Assembly: GCA_024349245.1 (NCBI GenBank)
Contig: JALDNG010002934.1
Span: 1 to 64,000, forward strand
DNA: 64,000 nucleotides
Direction: 5' to 3'
Origin: Neodontobutis hainanensis
Lineage: Eukaryota > Chordata > Actinopteri > Gobiiformes > Odontobutidae
In this document: positions 23,199 to 34,625 of the stretch, piece by piece
How the letters are laid out: the number at the start of each line of letters is the position of its first letter
Position numbering within the stretch: the stretch's first letter is position 1
Notes under the pieces: model-generated
Told to the model about the DNA's origin: nothing
The model's database searches: none
The model's input: the letters and a program-made list of their open reading frames with translations, nothing else
Made by a program: the position numbers and the translations under genes

Positions 23199-23639
23199 GC
23201 TGATTGCACAATTCTCTCAATAACAAAAAGAACATTAGCATAACATGAAATACAAACATTCCAACAAACTTACAACCACATTTATATTGTTTGTAATGCT
23301 TATGTAAATAATTTATTACAAACCCTTCTTACCATTCACTGTTCTCAATCAGTGTCTTACTCAGCATGAAATCTATTAACTGCATCACTATATAGAGGCT
23401 TGGAGCATGGTGTTAGGACATATAGTACCATTCTCACCTATCACATATTGAGCTGTCAGTTATAGATGTGTGTCACTAAGTGGACAGGACAGTGTGTCGT
23501 TGAACAATGATTAGATGTAGTGCAACGTGATGTCTTTGTCATGTTTGGATGAGCCTGGCACCAAATAGGAGATATAGCTAAAGACATTAAGTCATACTTG
23601 TTTGTGGATAAGCATATGAACTGGAGCAAGAGTGAGAGC

Positions 23640-23760
23640 ATAATATAAAATATTAATGTACAATTCCCATAACATCTTTTCTGATCAGAGATTTTGTGGC
23701 CCCAGAGTCAACAATCAAGAGTTTTTCCATTGATGTCACATCTTATTACCGGTAATTTTT
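23640..23760 (-). pseudogene. pro: ERV protease fragment
   Basis: On the minus strand a short frame reads EKLLIVDSGATKSLIRKDV, the aspartic-protease active site (Asp-Ser-Gly-Ala-Thr) of retropepsins, with the Asp-Ser-Gly-Ala codons at about 23698-23709. It lies between the gag-like frames on the right and the nested LTR on the left, the expected gag-pro-pol order. A stop soon after ends it. Confidence 0.65.
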
Positions 23761-23829
23761 CACACACAGATTTTGTTAACTTAGCAAAGGTACATTTCAG
23801 CTTTTTTTTCAATTTCAAGTTTCTTAATG

Positions 23830-24930
23830 GTTTCTGTCACTAAGGCAAGCAGTGGGTCAGTTGCAAGCGCGTCTTCGTTGCTTGTGAGCAGTGCAGTGTT
23901 GTGTGCATCGTCAGTGACAGGTGTGGTGTCCTTTTCGTGTGTTATACTCATCTCATTTTGCGGCGAAGTCCTCGGTTCCTCATCATCACCAGCCAGTCAG
24001 TTGGGGTCACTCAGAGCAGTGTCAGGGCGTTGGTCAGCTCGGTCTCTTTTGCAGATCGTTCTCATAATACCAGGGATTTCTGCACCGGTGCACTTGACAG
24101 TACAGTTTGATTTTTTGTTAGGAGGTATATTGTCTTTGATTAATTGAGTCCATCTTGAGGGTTCTGCTGAGCCGTACATAAGCACAGGCGTGGGGTGTTC
24201 AGCCAGTCGTCTTTGGCGTTGTACTGGTTTCATTGTCTGGAGCTGGTGGTGGTGGAGCTGGATTTGGAAATTCAATCATAGGAGCTTGAAACACAGCCCC
24301 ATAAGGTGTCTTGCTTCTCGTGTGAGACGGGGACAGGAAGGAGAAAGATTTGTCTGATGAAAGTTCAGTTGTGAAGGGGTTGTTAGAGTTCTTAGGACTG
24401 GTGGCAGAGTCATATGGAGGAGGTTTGGTGACAGGACAGTCCAGTGTTCACCAGGACGTTTGTTTCAGCTTGGGTGGTCAGATCTGGGTACAGTTGAGCA
24501 GCTGTTGCAGAAGCTGGATGTGTCAGAGCCGCTTGTCTCTGCCTCGGAGCCCTCTCTTTTCTTCACTGTGGAGATGTGCAGCAGCGAGAGCGGTGGCGTA
24601 GGTCTGGTCATCGTCTTCACTCATAAGTGCAGGACCAACAGGCTGGGTCAGACTCGGAAAACAAGAGGACATCGCATTAGTTAGGTTATCAGTTGCTTTA
24701 TAACCTGTGCTTTGAAATGGCCCCTTTACTGTATCGAAGTGTTTTAAACAACTTTCCCTGTTTTCTTTTTCTTTCTGTTTCTTTGCTTCAGCTGCTTTTT
24801 CCCACATCTCTAAACATTCATAATGTCTTTTAATCTCCTTTATTTGCTTCGGGATTACTGATATTTTGGACATAAGTCTCTTTTCTGCATCTTGTATTCT
24901 ATTGCATAAAGCAGTTCCATTCAGCACCAT
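23830..24930 (-). pseudogene. gag: ERV gag-like region
   Basis: Two minus-strand frames (24930-24523 and 24275-23997) occupy the gag position between primer-binding site and protease. The first is rich in Lys/Glu and likely coiled-coil (KRLMSKISVIPKQIKEIK, AAEAKKQKEKENR); the intervening sequence is Pro-rich (APPPPAPDNET-like in a shifted frame). No major homology region or CCHC knuckle is visible. Assigned as gag by position and composition only. Confidence 0.5.
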
Positions 24931-25494
24931 TCAACTTCCATTCATCCATTTTATCACAACTCCCTGGCCAGGTTTCTATCAAATACATCACATTGTTTTA
25001 ACAGAAGTCCTTTGCAGAACTGTTTTTACTTGTATTGGATCCCATGTTTCAGACAGATTATAGAAAAACTGTAGAACTACTAAAACCAACACAAAAACTA
25101 ACAAAAACCAACACAACAACCAACACAAAACAACAAGACAAAAACAAAAAGAAAACGAACAAAAACTAAAAAACCCTTTCAGAAATTACTGTCGAATGAC
25201 AATCCCGCTCAGTCAATCCTGACTTATGGTAATAATAATAGACCATTCCTGGTCTAGGCTTTGTTACAGTCAAAAATCACTTTTAGACACAAAATGTTTT
25301 CTCTTAATTTAATAAATTTGTAATAATTTTACCGTTTGGAGGTTATTTGAGTACGTTGGATCGAGAGATGACGATTGGAGGGTCGGCATCGGACAATCCT
25401 CCCGTCCAGAAGAAAATGTGGGGAAGAGGAGACCTTTTGGAGCGGTCTGGTTGATCACATCCTTGTCCTTCAGCCGGGTCCAGCCGTCGATCTT

Positions 25495-25514
25495 CAATCC
25501 CACTTCTGACACCA
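25495..25514 (-). other. Primer-binding site, tRNA-Leu type
   Basis: Minus strand TGGTGTCAGAAGTGGGATT lies five bases inside the 5' LTR. It is complementary to the 3' end of vertebrate tRNA-Leu(CAA) as I know it (...AATCCCACTTCTGACACCA). Confidence 0.8.
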
Positions 25515-25519
25515 AGAAT

Positions 25520-25527
25520 TGTTGTTG

Positions 25528-25563
<36 letters not shown>

Positions 25564-25890
25564 GAATAAGTTTGAGAGAAAACAACAGATGTCTTTTGGT
25601 GATTTGTTTAAGGAAAAAGGAAAAAAAAGAGTTGAGTCATCTTTTGCAAAAGGAGGAATGGACGTACACGTCTGTGTGTAGAGTTACATGAACAAATCCC
25701 GATGATAAGTAGGCAGGCTTAGAATTTATACTGAAATCACAGCAGATAAGAGAAATGAAACACTTTTACTGGTTTTCCCAGAAAACAGTTGTCTCTGTAT
25801 AAGACAGTTGTATCAGTTTGAAAACAGTAGCACAGATGGTGCACATATCATTCTAGTATGTGAGAGAGGAAAACATCATTTCCCATTACA
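25520..25890 (-). mobile_element. Proviral 5' LTR
   Basis: Pairs with 12252-12634. Begins TGTTGTTGAAA, then a (TA)n run at about 25530-25560 that is absent in the partner, where 'aaaataaatatattatt' stands. Ends CATTACA before the GTTG target repeat. The close agreement of the two LTRs implies a fairly recent integration. Confidence 0.85.
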
Positions 25891-26049
25891 GTTGTTAAAT
25901 GTTTCTCTGCCTGCATCAAGCCCAGCCGATGGCTCGCCCCCAGGAGCCATATCCTCCACTGTGATGGTAGGTTGGTTCAGTTCCAGCACAAAAAGGAACC
26001 TTCCACTCACAACGTGGTAACGTGCCATTCATATAAAACTATCAGGGAA

Positions 26050-26143
26050 CTAACATTAAACTTTCATATCGTCCTGCGGGTCACAAAATATTGTCTCGCG
26101 GGCCGCAGTTGGCCCTCGGGACGTGAGTTTGAGACCCCTGATC
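26050..26143 (+). mobile_element. hAT-like terminal fragment
   Basis: Contains 'gcgggccgcagttggccctc' and ends 'tttgagacccctg', the reverse of the CAGGGGTCTCAAA start that marks many vertebrate hAT elements. No transposase or second end was found nearby. From 26144 to about 26640 I recognise nothing further. Confidence 0.6.
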
Positions 26144-26639
26144 TACACTGACTTTGTCTATAACTCTGCATGCCATTTGCATAAAAATCTTACACAATTC
26201 TTTTATTATCGGTTTTATAACAAGTGACAATGAGAAGGAATAAAGAAGAATGGTGAAAGCTTTGTGTGTTGGTCAAATAACCACTTTAAACTCAACACTT
26301 TAAACACAACATTACAAACAAACACTAACTCAATGGAAGCATTGGAATTTCACATTTTCACTTTTTAACATTGCAAATCTCCAGCCAGTACTTTGTTTTT
26401 CTCGCCTCAGCCCAAGCATAAACTCTTATTTTCAAAAGTTCAGACAGATCCCAGGAAAGCCAGGGAATGTGGAGACCTTTTACTCTAAATACAAGGTGGT
26501 GTAGCAGGCCCCAGCAGTAGCACAGGCCCGAGGTGATGACGCAGGCTTCAGCCAGAAGAAGATTCAAGCAGCGCCACAGGCCCGGTTATTGGACATTATC
26601 GTGAAGTTTACGCTTTAAAGCACGAAATGAAATCCTCCG

Positions 26640-26710
26640 AGTACATGTGTCCCCGCGGTCGCAAGGTAGGCGAGGGCCTTTATCGCCGCTTGCGGCTTTA
26701 ATTATTATTA
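26640..26710. repeat. GGCCC-type repeat fragment
   Basis: 'ggcgagggcctttatcgccg' followed by an ATT-repeat tail ('aattattattattac') directly before the recombinase gene of copy C. It resembles the left edge of the repeat at 10787. Class unknown. Confidence 0.4.
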
Positions 26711-27700
26711 TTACTGTTGGGTCAGAAATTTTGGCCTGCAGAAGACTTTTAAGCCACTCCCTCATCTTAACAGTTTGGTTAATAAACCTAAAACTCCCCA
26801 GGTCCGTTTGGCCCACTGCCATGAATCCCAGGAAGCGACTGACTCGGAAAATTCTGGAGGACACATTGAGAAGTTTCGGGGTGGGGTCCGCGCCCTCTAG
26901 GTGCCCCCTGTACACACGTGAAAAAGAGGGTTAAATAAACGGCTGTAGAGCCAGAGAAGGGGGTAGCCACAGAGCGTTGTACTCACTCAGAGCCACCGAG
27001 TGGTCCGGCCATTGAGGCTGCTCCTCCTCCACAACATTCGCACTGGTGGCTGGCTGGCTGGTCCTGGGCCGCATGAGGCTGCTCCTCCTCCTCCACTGCT
27101 GAAGCCGTCGCCACCACCTCCCCCTTTCTGGGAGACCGTATGCTAGAAAGAAGCTTTCCAGTAACCCGGCGGAGCTGGCTGGAGCCGGAGGAGCTAACCC
27201 GCTGCTTAAGAAGACGGTAACGTTTTGTTACCTGCCTAAGGGCATCGGCCAGGGTCTCGACCTGCAGCTTAAGGTCTTTTATTTTGTCCTTGCATTGAAG
27301 TCTGGGACAAGACAGTGTGTCATCCTCACCCTGCTGTTCTTCCTCCTCCTCCTCAACAGGGGCTGGCCTCATCTTCGAGGTCTAGAGTTGATGTCATGGC
27401 CACGTCCGGGTTGCTGGCGAACAAGCGACTGGGCGACCACCCGCCGCTTGAGGCCTGAAATTGGGGTTCTCTGAGCCGGCCCTCAGCTCGGTGTGGGAGA
27501 GCATGTGCCGGTCCATTCTTGTGCTCTGCTTTTCACAACCTGGCACAGGGCACACTCCCACCCTAAAGTTCACCCTGCCGGAGGAGAGCTTGAGGAGCAA
27601 CCTGCACTCTTCCTTGTTCAGGACAGAGTGTGTAACTCGGTGTTGGCTGAGCTGCGGAAGGTTTTCTTGCACACGGGATACTCTCCACGTTCCAGTCTAA
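26711..27700 (-). pseudogene. Recombinase-like gene fragment (copy C)
   Basis: Right to left the minus strand encodes a zinc-binding N-terminus with QLSQHRVTHSVLNKEECRLL and the finger CPVPGC...DRHMLSH (C-x4-C-x9-H-x3-H, first His replaced by nothing obvious), then an acidic and coiled-coil linker (EEEEEEQQGEDD; KDLKLQVETLADALRQV), then SSRIFRVSRFLGFMAVGQ to LLQAKISDPTV. The part holding TPPPACRLSK onward is absent, cut at the ATT tail. Frameshifts separate the pieces. The product would be a DNA-binding protein of a mobile element; the function of the linker is unknown. Confidence 0.6.
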
Positions 27701-28047
27701 AGAAAATCAAAATAGTGTTTCAATACATTAGTAATAAAGCATGAATTGTAATGGCTGTAATGTTGTTCATTGTTTAAAGTTTGAAATTTTATGGGGAAAC
27801 GTAATTGCCCACCCCCTGTTCTGGAGTAAAAGGAAAGGGCTCACTGTGCTTACAAGCATCCAAACCTGAATGTGTGTTTAGCAAATATAAATTGGTTTGT
27901 ATACTTGTTTTTATTTTTTTTAACTAATTTTATTTTTTATTTTAATATGGGCCATGTCTCATCATATTGTGTTATAGCCCTACATGTTCGACTGACCAGT
28001 ACACATAGGTTATGACTGCAGACCACTCCCCAGTCGTGTGTGTGTGT
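27701..28047. other. Flank shared by copies C and E
   Basis: Upstream sequence of the recombinase gene, matched by 52190-52426 ('attttatggggaaacgtaat', 'gtaaaaggaaagggctcac'). C has an extra block at about 27870-27980 that E lacks. Ends in a GT run at 28036-28047 where an LTR begins in both copies. No gene. Confidence 0.6.
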
Positions 28048-29986
28048 TGTACAGTTTAATTAATAATTCATATGAACATTATTGAAATGAATAACTAATA
28101 TTTGATATTAAATTACTTTTCCTCAGGGCACCACCCAGATTCATAGTTCTGGGAACTAATTATGTTTAGTTGAGATTAAGTCTCAATCTGGAGGAAGTAA
28201 ATTCTCCTAGTTTTTGAAATTCTCATTATAAACAAAGAAACATTTGATGTCTTTTGGGGGTTTTATTAAAGATTATACAAGGTTAACAATGAATAAGGAC
28301 AGGGGAAATGACACAAAGGAATAATTAGGGACAAATGATGAGGGTAATTAACACAAAACATTGACAATTAAAAATGGTTTGCTTGTTAAAATCTTTGGTG
28401 GAGTAAAGTAGTTTTAACCATTATTTATGCTATTTCTTGGAGTTGTTACGGAGAGAAAAGAGGGAGGTTAGACGGCTTAATTAAAAGGACTATTGACGGC
28501 TTTTGAATAGTGGACAGGAAGAAGTTCTGCTGGGCCTAAACAATGCACAGGTTCTTTTATAACGCCAAACTTTTTGTGTCATGTGTTCAACTCACTCTTT
28601 ATCTGGTGGGTCGGTACCAGCGGTGCGGTTCCGATCAGTTCCAAAGTGATGCTTCAAAATCCCTGGGATTTGCAGCTGGTTTCCGGCAGCAGAGGGTCAC
28701 ATGTACACCGGCTGAAGGTAGCACCTTTAGCCAACCAAAGGGCGTTCTGTGATTGTCCATGAGGTAAAGGAGACTTTACCAGCAGTCAATGAGAGTCTTT
28801 AAAACTGAAATCCGCTGAAAGACTTGAAAGTCTTTTGGATTTAACAAAAATCTCCTCTTTGCGCAAGTCGTCTTTTAAAAACTACAAAGTTACTTCTGCG
28901 AGGAAGTGATGTAGTTTGGCCGGAAAATCTTTTCAAAACAAAATCGATGCGTTGAGTCTTTAAAAAGAATTCACGTTTGCACGGTGTGTGTTGCGGGCTA
29001 GAAGACTTGAAAGTTACAAAAGTAAAATAAGTGGCGGAGATTCCAAAGAGCGTACAAACAGAGGGTACAAAGAAAGAGAAAAGCAGAGGCGAGAGAGCCA
29101 GTAGACACCAAAATTTTAAGAGGGCGTAAAACAAGAGAGCTTAAGTTAAGAGAGTGATTTCCGGGCTGCAGGGCCTTTAGTAATCGACGCGAAGAGGGCG
29201 TGTTTACACAAGTTTGGGCAGAAGGGGTGTTTACAAGGAGTTTGGGATTTGGAGATAAACTTCTCTTTATTCCACCAAATAAAGGAATTAAACACATTTA
29301 GAAACCATATTGCTTTTACGTTGTAGCATAAAGACATCGGAAATATCTTTACGATTCTTTGAATACCAAACTCATGTATAATTCTCTGTAATTTAGCTGA
29401 AAACAAAGTAATAATTTGTTTTTATTGTACAATACGGCTGTGCAAAGTAAAACAGAATAACATCTTTGTTTCTTGTCCTGTTGGAGCCTGTTAATGAAAA
29501 ATGGTGAGGTTTACACATTTACTAACAATCTTTAATACACTTTTAATTGTCACAAACGTAACTTTGACTGTAGTTCTGATGCAGCGTTGTTTCTCTGCTT
29601 ATCCAGCAGAGTGCACTGTTCGATCAATTTAGAATACTGGAACAAAGGTCACCGTCTGTCTAAGTTGAGTCTTATCGCAGCTGTATATCAAAAGGATTAA
29701 GGTGACAGCTTTTGGTTCTAGCCGGCCCAGTCTCCGGGAAGATAGCACCTACATTGTCCTTTTTGAAGTCGTGAAAAACAAAGTCGTTAATTCAGTTTAC
29801 TTCTCCGTGAACTCTCTTAACACAACATCGAACATCTGGGCCAGATTAGCACAGAGTTGCTAATCAAATCTTCTTGGTTTCCCCCCAGTCTGCATAAACA
29901 AAAGGAAGAAGGTCTGTAAAGGTGTAAATCTGTGAAACTCTGAAGAGAGTGAGTGAGAGTGAGTGAGCGAGAGGACTTGCCCTACA
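28048..29986 (-). mobile_element. Long LTR (copy C locus)
   Basis: Same family as 46376-48156, minus oriented: 'gggcaccacccagattcata' near its left end corresponds to the reversed 'gtggtgcccc' of the plus copies, and a 'gttttattaaagattatac' block gives a minus-strand AATAAA. Matches the solo copy along 'tgttcaactcactct-atctggt', 'cggtgcggttccga' and 'ggtaaag-agactttaccagcag'. Edges (TGTACAG ... CCTACA) are approximate and no target repeat is seen; the left edge abuts a GT run. Confidence 0.65.
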
Positions 29987-31400
29987 CCCGTATAGCGCAC
30001 TCCCATGATAACCCGTTAAACTTGACGGAAAATTTTACAGACTCAATGCTGATTAGTCCTCCAGTTCTGCAGCTAAAGCGCAGCTGGTGTTATTGCAGCG
30101 GAGATCAGGGTTCACCCGCAGGTCAAAGATGTATGAATCAGCGCAAATAGTGATCCTTAGCTGGGAAAGAAGAGATGGACACTAGCTCCGCTGCCCACAC
30201 TTATCTTTTATTTCACTGACCTCTAAAGTCAAAACACGGAGCAGAGGCAGGCATAGTTTTAGAGAAAGAATGGGAAATGCGAAATAAGCTGTAAAATCAG
30301 CTGTTGCTCCGCAGCTAACCTATGAGCAGTTCAGGGACCGATCGGTGGGCAGGCCATTATTGCACTTATCCAACGAATAAATACCTATATTGATCCCAAT
30401 AATAAATAAAAATTAATTAAACGTATTTTAATCTGTTCTGTTTGTGGGATGTGGTCGGGGCTTAGGACTGGTCAGTGGGATTTGGGCGTGGCTTAAGATG
30501 GGTCCGCAGTCGTCAGCTGTGGTCTCCGACACGTTTCCCCCAAAAAAAAAAAAAAAAAAAAAAAAAAATTGTTGGTTCGTGGACAAATAGTGTGTTTGTG
30601 GGATGTGGGTGGGGCTTAGAAATTATCAGCTGTGGCCACCTGGTGAAGGAATCGCAAAGTGACCACTGCCCTGTTAGTTTAAAAGGGGCAGAGGCCCATT
30701 GAAATTAGCCACACTGTGGACGTGTCCATTATTGCAAGCCTGGGTCCAAAAACTTTGGGGCCCCTCCTATCGGCCCCCAGCGGGGTCAGGGCCTCAAACG
30801 AGAGCACGTGCGTACCAGCGGCCCTGGGGCTCTAATGGGCCTTTCGAAAACTTTTTAAACTTTGGGACTTTCTGGAGAGATTTAGCTTGGGGTGGCAATA
30901 GATAACAGCAGTGATTAAGGGAGAGGGGCCGTGATCATTGCACACTTTCACTTTTATAGTTTCCAGATTGTTTAAGTTTTAGTATTAAGAGTTCTAATGT
31001 GTTACTCAGCATAAGTTTTGAAATCTCAAGCACAACCTGCAGCTGCTCCTCTCCTCATGCGTCTGCAAACAACTTTTCCATTTTGCACAATTTGTTGGTT
31101 TTTTTAATTTGGCCACTTCTATAATTGGCCACCAATCTATAATATTTTCTAAACACGCTTTACCACTTTTTTCACCAAATATTCTGAGCAACCTACTTAC
31201 CTTCCTGATGTATAACTCATCCTCTTATAAACTGTTGTTGAGACACCAAGTACCTCCATTTCTATTCTTACTTACCCCACTTAACTTTATAGTGAGACAC
31301 AAGTGATCACTGATACTGCATAACTCGTAACTGGCACGCTCACAAATCCTAAGGTACTTGACACAAAGCATAGATCAATCCTAGACTGCTTTAAAACCTC
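29987..31400. other. Unassigned sequence
   Basis: No supportable gene. It holds an A-run (30541-30568), two copies of a 'tgggatgtgg-ggggctta' motif at about 30445 and 30598, and a GC-richer piece at 30690-30900 without long frames. The rest is AT-rich. No tRNA, rRNA or known repeat edge was recognised. Confidence 0.4.
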
Positions 31401-31659
31401 CTTTACAACCTGCCGCGGAGTACCCTTTGTCCTGGCCATGTAGGCCACACCAGATGTCTGAGATTATTATCTGTGATTTGATCAATTAGAGCAGTCCAAT
31501 TGGTGTCATTTTTTATAAACATTATATAGTGAGTACAGACAGTCTCACAGTTGTGCACGGGGGTTTTCCAGTACCAGAACCAGTGCACCAGGCCATTACG
31601 GCCAAGCCATTAGTCCAAGCCTCAACTGCTATAATCTCTACCCTGCCTTTCCACTCTGC

Positions 31660-31927
31660 AACTGGTTTGTGTGCCTTACAGGTTGCAGACCCTACCATTG
31701 GAGAGTTTGAGATTCTGGAGGCGAAAGAGAGACCCTGATGCAGCCGAATGACGTCGCCTGCCACCAGATGTCATTACCCTGGTCCGACAGTGGTCCCAGC
31801 TTCTCACCAAGTGGGGTGCTCTTTACCGGGGAATTATACTCCAAGGGGAGGAGGCTCAGCAACTGGTTCTGCCCGCCTCCCTGAAAGAGCAGGTGTTAAA
31901 CCAACTCCATCAAGAACATGGACATCA
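31660..31927 (+). pseudogene. Gypsy pol: pre-integrase and zinc-finger start
   Basis: Plus strand, two frames: LQVADPTIGEFEILEAKER, then LVRQWSQLLTKWGALYRG and QQLVLPASLKEQVLNQLHQE leading to HGHQ, the His pair of the integrase HHCC finger. This is typical of fish Ty3/Gypsy pol. It stops exactly at HGHQ, where sequence of the same gene on the opposite strand begins. Sequence to its left, from 31400, gives no clear motif. Confidence 0.75.
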
Positions 31928-32815
31928 GAGCTCTTCCATCTTGTTTATTCGTCCGGGCCGATACCTTACGGTGAAATCAAAATCAACTAGTTGGGCAGCT
32001 GTTATTGGAATATATTATATCCTTATATTTATCCAGAGAGACACGGAGACAGATTATATTTTAACAAGCAATGGCCAGGTTTTAATCCTTGCAAGGATGA
32101 AGCAAAGCAGTACAATATAACAGCGGAAGGTTTGCTTAAAGATGTAAACATAACATGAGATTATATACACACAGTGACGTCCTTGGTAAGAGGCGTTCAC
32201 ACTGCAGTTGCAAAAGTCCCGTGACAAGCCATGCTTCACCCTAGTTATGTCTACTCCATGCTTGGATTAGCACGAAGGACATGACATGAATTTGACATGA
32301 CCTGAAGAGAACTATAAGCCCTCAGTAACAATAAACATTAAAATTACTTATAACAGCAGCCCAAATAACTGAGGGGATTATTGTCCGTAAATACCACACT
32401 TTTCTGTCCAAGTAAATGGTCTCTAAACTTCTCAGTCATTGCCCATTTAAGGGTGAGAAACTCCAGTTTCATTGCACTGTAATTGTTCATGTTTCGCTCA
32501 GGGGGTCTACGACCACGGCTAGCATAGGCCACAGGTCTTACTTTACCATTTTGCTCTTGAGACAGGACAGACCCCAGTCCGCTGTAACAAGCATCGATCT
32601 CAAGAATGAATGGCAGAGAGAAGTTGGCATAGGTCAGTACAGGAGCAGACATCATCCGATGTTTCAACTCTTCAAAGCTCCTCTCACATTCATGAGTCCA
32701 TGCAGCAGACAGGGGCACCTTTGAAGACTTCTTTGACTTCGTCCCTGTTAGTTCGGCAACAAGACAGTGCAAAGGGGCAGCCAGCTTTGCAAAACCACAG
32801 ATGAACCTCCTATAT
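31928..32815 (-). pseudogene. Gypsy pol: RT thumb and RNase H, split by an LTR
   Basis: From the right on the minus strand: FICGFAKLAAPLHCLVAELT, RSFEELKHRMMSAPVLTYA, the RNase H start LPFILEIDACYSGLGSVLSQ, RPVAYASRGRRPPERN, NNYSAMKLEFLTLKWAMTEK and FTDNNPLSYL. An LTR at 32000-32355 interrupts it; beyond it the frame resumes with AAQLVDFDFTVRYRPGRINK, the expected continuation. It then meets the inverted integrase piece at 31927. RT palm and later integrase are absent. Upstream it joins composite copy D at about 32816. Confidence 0.8.
32000..32355 (-). mobile_element. Solo LTR (family 'TGTTAT') in Gypsy pol
   Basis: Begins TGTTATTGGAATA and ends TTATAACA, flanked by GCAGC on both sides (31995-31999 and 32356-32360). 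Removing it would leave one continuous Gypsy coding segment apart from one target copy. It is the reference for the boundaries of related LTRs at 3897 and 34814. Confidence 0.9.
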
Positions 32816-32819
32816 AAAA

Positions 32820-33500
32820 AAGGAGAATGGTGGCGACAGCGGAGGAGGAGCCATCCACAAGCACAGCGATTGAAGGGGATTTGAAAATCGTAGGCCAGTT
32901 TCTGGGCTACATGGCCCCAACTCCACCGCCCGCCTGCTGGCTCTCAGCAGCGAGAAATTAAATCTCTCATCCTGTTGGTGCGGCGGAGTGTGGTGGAAAT
33001 GGGAGGTCCACTTCATCCTCAAGGCTACACTGCGCCAGTGTGGGTCTACCGTCAGGTTAGCCATCCCGGAATATTGTGTAAGTCCAATCCAAACTGCATG
33101 TCTCTCCCAGGAAAAAGCCCACTTATCACTTCTCCCTCTTTTCACGCAGACCAACACAGAAGCCGGAAACAGGCCGGACCTATGAACACCTGGCAGCATA
33201 CCTCGCCGCGATATATGGGCGCGAAGGGTACTGTCAAACATGTTGGCCAGCGAAGTGGAGCAGGCCAAGCACAGTGCGAACAAGGGCTGTTATCAGATAA
33301 TTGTGAGTGGTTTTGTTTCCGTCTCTCGGAGGGGACGAAGCCACCCTGGGGCCCGCCCCAAAGACCTCAGGAAAGACGACAGGGAAAAGGCGCCTGCCCA
33401 GCAGCTCCTCGTCCTCCAGCCCGCTGTTTCCTCAGCTCCCGGTCCGTTGTTCTCCCAGCCCTCATCCTCCTCGTCACCACCGCCAGTCCTTCGGTAAGCG
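32820..33500 (+). pseudogene. Recombinase-like gene fragment (copy D)
   Basis: Read across frames: DLKIVGQFLGYMAPTPPPAC, a degraded basic region, YEHLAAYLAAIYGREG, then VLSNMLASEVEQAKHSANKG, then a Ser/Pro-rich end. The segment 'AAYLAAIYG-R-G-VLSNM' has the look of the first catalytic-Arg region of tyrosine recombinase-like proteins in fish elements; copy E has HCRGVLSNM at the same place. The His-x-x-Arg and Tyr motifs are not found downstream in any copy. Several frame changes and stops make it a pseudogene. Confidence 0.5.
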
Positions 33501-34272
33501 CCACGTCGTGTGTTTGTGTGATGTGTAGGCATGGTCACCGACTCTTTGCATTTTACCTTCTATGCAGGAGGAGAGAAAAAAAAAAAAAAAAAAAAAACAA
33601 ACACCCTTGTGAGAATTTTCCCCTTAAAGATTGCAGACATTAAAAAGTTAAAAACTCAAAATGTTGGCAGCCAGAAGGAGGCTCTAATTCCTTTGTTATT
33701 ATGTTTACCACTTGTTTTTTTTTTTAAAGTGTTCATTTTTAGATAATGACATAAAAAGTTCCAATTTTGTTTTATAAATAAATTTTTAAATGTTGAAAAA
33801 AGATCCGAGAAACCTTTTCTATAGGATAAATTTTATTTTTTTAAATTAAAAAAATTAAAAAAAAAAAAAAAAAGTTTTTTTAACTCTGCAGAGGGCCATT
33901 ATACCTAAGCTCCTGTATTCATCTCAAAGCCCTCTTACAGGATGCCAAGTTTCAAAAAGGATCAGAGAAACTGGGCCCTTTTAAAAAAAAAAAAAAAATC
34001 TTTGTGCACTGGCTCCAGTGGCCCCCAGAATGACATATCAAGAAGTGTCTGCCTTTAGAGCAAAGGGAAAAAATGGCAGCCTCCAAAAAAAGACAGCCTA
34101 TAACAGGACCTGACCTATTGACCCTGAACATTATTTGACCACTTAATGTTGTAGCCTCACAAACTTCACCAACCCCTTCCACGCACTGCGACGAAAAAGG
34201 AGTCCACTCAAGTTGAGCGGACCTTTCCAAGTGCCGTCCGTGAACACACTACACACAGTGCATTAAAATAAT

Positions 34273-34625
34273 GGTAGTGTGGGACTGAGGACTCAAATGC
34301 TCAAAAGGACAGTGCCGGTAAGTGTTTCTTTATTATAGTAACCAGACAGTGACATGAACAGGAAGCTGGATAGGTGACCTTAGAACTGTAGGCAACCCGG
34401 AGACTGGAACTGGACTTCAGCCCAAACCTGAGGCTTTTACCATGGACTGGCAGCTTCACACAATGTTTGTCGCACAATCTGGTAGAGAAGAGGTGGACAG
34501 GAGAGGTTTAAATACCTCACTGATGGCAATAGGCTGCAGGTGTTTGGAACAGGTGGCAGTGATGAGATGAAGGAGAGAGAAGGAAAGTGGAGCGGATCTC
34601 TGAGAGAGACGGAGTGGATCTGACA
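34273..34625 (-). mobile_element. Gypsy-type solo LTR in copy D, internally deleted
   Basis: Same site and same ATAAT repeats (34268-34272 and 34626-34630) as in copy A. Length is 353 bp because most of the GGCTC minisatellite is deleted. The first base is G rather than T. Confidence 0.8.

Larger units (their letters stand above)
12252..25890 (-). mobile_element. Endogenous retrovirus, minus strand, with nested LTRs
   Basis: Terminal LTRs at 12252-12634 and 25520-25890 are nearly identical apart from small indels and a TA run. The 4-bp GTTG flanks the outer edges (12248-12251 and 25891-25894). A primer-binding site lies inside the right LTR and a polypurine tract inside the left LTR, fixing minus orientation. 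In order from the right: gag-like frames, a protease motif, then broken pol (RT, RNase H, integrase). No env is readable. Two long LTRs in the opposite orientation (13860-15712, 21245-23198) are nested inside and inflate its length to 13.6 kb. Coding frames are broken, so it cannot express a complete virus. Confidence 0.8.

Noticed and set aside
25309..25515. Open frame starting across the primer-binding site
   Set aside because: It begins within the PBS and lies in the leader of the provirus; no gag motif or counterpart elsewhere.
32975..33643. A 222-residue open frame with a lysine run
   Set aside because: It overlaps the recombinase remnant in the wrong frame and reads through an A-tract. 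Homologous copies do not keep this frame.
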